Below, in pieces: positions 6,240 to 7,349 of a stretch of DNA of 7,349 nucleotides (position 1 is its first letter; each line of letters begins with the position of its first letter). The notes beneath the pieces are model-generated. The model did no database searches. It was given only the letters and a program-made list of their open reading frames with translations, and had not been told where the DNA came from. This stretch comes from Clostridia bacterium. GTDB taxonomy: Bacteria > Bacillota > Clostridia > Oscillospirales > CAG-382. Made by a program: the position numbers and the translations under genes. The stretch spans positions 1 through 7,349 of the forward strand of contig JAGCNA010000328.1 in assembly GCA_017646185.1 (NCBI GenBank), in the 5' to 3' direction.

Positions 6240-7223
6240 TTAACGCGCGTATTTTTTCTTCATTACTATCGCCAAAACAATATAAAGTATTATAAATACA
6301 AATCCAATACTGCCGGCAATAATTGCCGCCAGCAAAATGGGCTCAAAGATAACGCCCAGCACGGTTCTTGCCAGAGTAAGCATGGTGGCAGACAAAGGAA
6401 TACGGGAAATAACGAATTCGGTAATGGTAGCGGAAAGTCCGTAAATTACCGCCAGAACCGCACCCCAGAGAAGGGCGGGTATGCCGGAGAATATAAATAC
6501 GCCTTCCTTTCTGCGGAGAAGGGGTATCATAAGCAAAACGCAAAGGGCGGTAACACAGAAAGCACCAATGGGAATATAGGGGCTTATTGCCACGTTAATG
6601 GTGGTCATAGTGGTCTTTACCGCAGGGTTTTCAAGAATTTCCGTGGTTGCCTGATTAATGGTTTCGGTGTGCTCGGAAAGTACTGCTTCTATCTGTGCAA
6701 GGTCTTCGTCTGTAATTTCATATCCCGTTGCATCGTAAATATTCTGCTTGTTGTCTTCAACCAAAACCATTATCTGCTCGGGAGTAATTTCAAAGCTGTC
6801 CGTGTTTCCCGCAAGATAATCCTGCGCTTTGTCAAGCAGGTCCTTCATAGCATCGTCAAGACCGGCGTTTTCCGCAAAAGCACGTATATCCTCGGCAGAC
6901 ATGGATGCAAGTGTTTCGTTGCCGGAGGATTTTAATACCTCCTCCACCTTTTCCACCACGGTGGATCCGCCTATTTCAAGGGAAAGCACGTCTGTTTTTT
7001 CCACTACCGTGTGTACGATATCTCCCGCAACCGCATTACGCAAAAGCAAAAATCCCGTGCCGACAGCGGAAGAAACAAATACGCCGATAGCCAAAAATAC
7101 GCAAAGGGTAACACCCCACCAAGAGTTTCTGCGGCGGCGCTTTTTGGGCGCGGGCGCACTTTTTATCTCGGGCTGGTCTTGAGAAATTGTCTGTTCGTTG
7201 TTGGTGGTCTGGTTGTTATCCAT
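6240..7223 (-). CDS. uncharacterised four-TM protein with large external domain
   Basis: A 327-aa membrane protein that I do not recognise. A polar, Gln/Asn-rich cytoplasmic N-terminus ends in the basic cluster KKRRRR (27-32). TM1 is at about 37-62. A hydrophilic, helix-prone acidic domain (about 63-212) follows, then TM2 (215-236), an inside loop LRRKEG, TM3 (243-264) and a long hydrophobic stretch (284-321) ending in KKKYAR. The charge pattern puts both termini inside and residues 63-212 outside. The external domain is rich in Glu, Asp, Thr and Ala, has no cysteine, and shows no catalytic motif I can name; it could be a sensor or a binding partner of the transglutaminase domain. The start has GAGGT (complement of 7232-7236) 8 nt upstream and overlaps the previous gene by 8 nt. 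Its place immediately before the MoxR gene, 20 nt away, argues for a shared function, but this is inference from position only. Confidence 0.85.
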   Translation of the reverse strand: MDNNQTTNNEQTISQDQPEIKSAPAPKKRRRRNSWWGVTLCVFLAIGVFVSSAVGTGFLLLRNAVAGDIVHTVVEKTDVLSLEIGGSTVVEKVEEVLKSSGNETLASMSAEDIRAFAENAGLDDAMKDLLDKAQDYLAGNTDSFEITPEQIMVLVEDNKQNIYDATGYEITDEDLAQIEAVLSEHTETINQATTEILENPAVKTTMTTINVAISPYIPIGAFCVTALCVLLMIPLLRRKEGVFIFSGIPALLWGAVLAVIYGLSATITEFVISRIPLSATMLTLARTVLGVIFEPILLAAIIAGSIGFVFIILYIVLAIVMKKKYAR

Positions 7224-7349
7224 TTTCTTGTACCTCGTATGTATTTTTAATTATTTTTCCTGCGTTAATAAGATAGGGTACGGGGTCGGCAATAGTCATC
7301 TGTGCCGTAATTTCCCCGTGGGAGAGGGATATGTAAAGGTCTGCGCCCA
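7216..7349 (-). CDS. 3' end of an unrecognised gene (partial)
   Basis: An open frame enters from the right edge (first full codon 7345-7347) and gives 43 residues, starting GADLYISLSHGEITAQM and ending YEVQENG, with a TAA at 7216-7218. The other two minus-strand frames in this stretch are closed by stops. The stop overlaps the ATG of the next gene as ATGGATAA (8 nt), a typical operon junction, and that gene's Shine-Dalgarno lies inside this frame. The fragment is soluble-looking with no TM segment. I cannot assign a family from this tail. The operon therefore begins outside the window. Confidence 0.65.
   Translation of the reverse strand, partial: GADLYISLSHGEITAQMTIADPVPYLINAGKIIKNTYEVQENG

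Noticed and set aside
6315..6327. GGCAAT-A-ATTGCC inverted repeat
   Set aside because: It lies within the codons of the last TM helix of the 327-aa protein (Ala/Ile-rich). It has no T tract and is not at a regulatory position.

Overview
The window looks like chromosomal DNA from a member of the Bacillota, probably an uncultured Clostridia (Oscillospiraceae/Ruminococcaceae-like). The reasons are purine-rich Shine-Dalgarno sites, a consensus housekeeping promoter, the clostridial flavour of the zinc-ribbon and transglutaminase proteins, a moderate GC content, and tightly packed overlapping genes. This assignment is an inference. I see no mobile element, CRISPR array, tRNA or rRNA.

Layout. Bases 60-917 hold one plus-strand gene with its own extended -10 promoter and a leader of about 50 nt. 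It encodes a YwaF/TMEM164-family membrane protein. A 13-bp hairpin flanked by A and T tracts (923-955) follows and can terminate transcription from both sides. Everything from 974 to the right edge reads leftward as one operon. In transcription order it is: the 3' end of an unrecognised gene (7349-7216), a 327-aa four-TM protein with a large external domain (7223-6240), a MoxR-family AAA+ ATPase (6219-5260), a DUF58 protein (5263-4007), an 832-aa membrane-anchored transglutaminase-like protein (4010-1512) and a zinc-ribbon membrane protein (1504-974). The junctions are an 8-nt overlap, a 20-nt gap, two 4-nt ATGA overlaps and a 7-nt gap, so no internal promoter or terminator is expected. The operon promoter lies outside the window.

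How the genes work together. MoxR + DUF58 + membrane transglutaminase is a widespread bacterial gene trio; B. subtilis yeaC-yeaD-yebA is a comparable cluster, and P. aeruginosa tgpA encodes a related transglutaminase. The usual model is a MoxR ATPase remodelling or activating a DUF58/vWA-like adaptor that acts on an envelope complex containing the transglutaminase-fold protein. The molecular function of the trio is still poorly defined. Less familiar here are the two flanking membrane proteins: the 327-aa protein upstream and the zinc-ribbon protein downstream. They are the best candidates for undescribed accessory parts. The plus-strand YwaF-like gene is a separate unit.

No stretch longer than 300 bases lacks a gene. 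The non-coding parts are 1-146 (promoter and leader), 918-973 (terminator) and the short gaps of 7 and 20 nt inside the operon.
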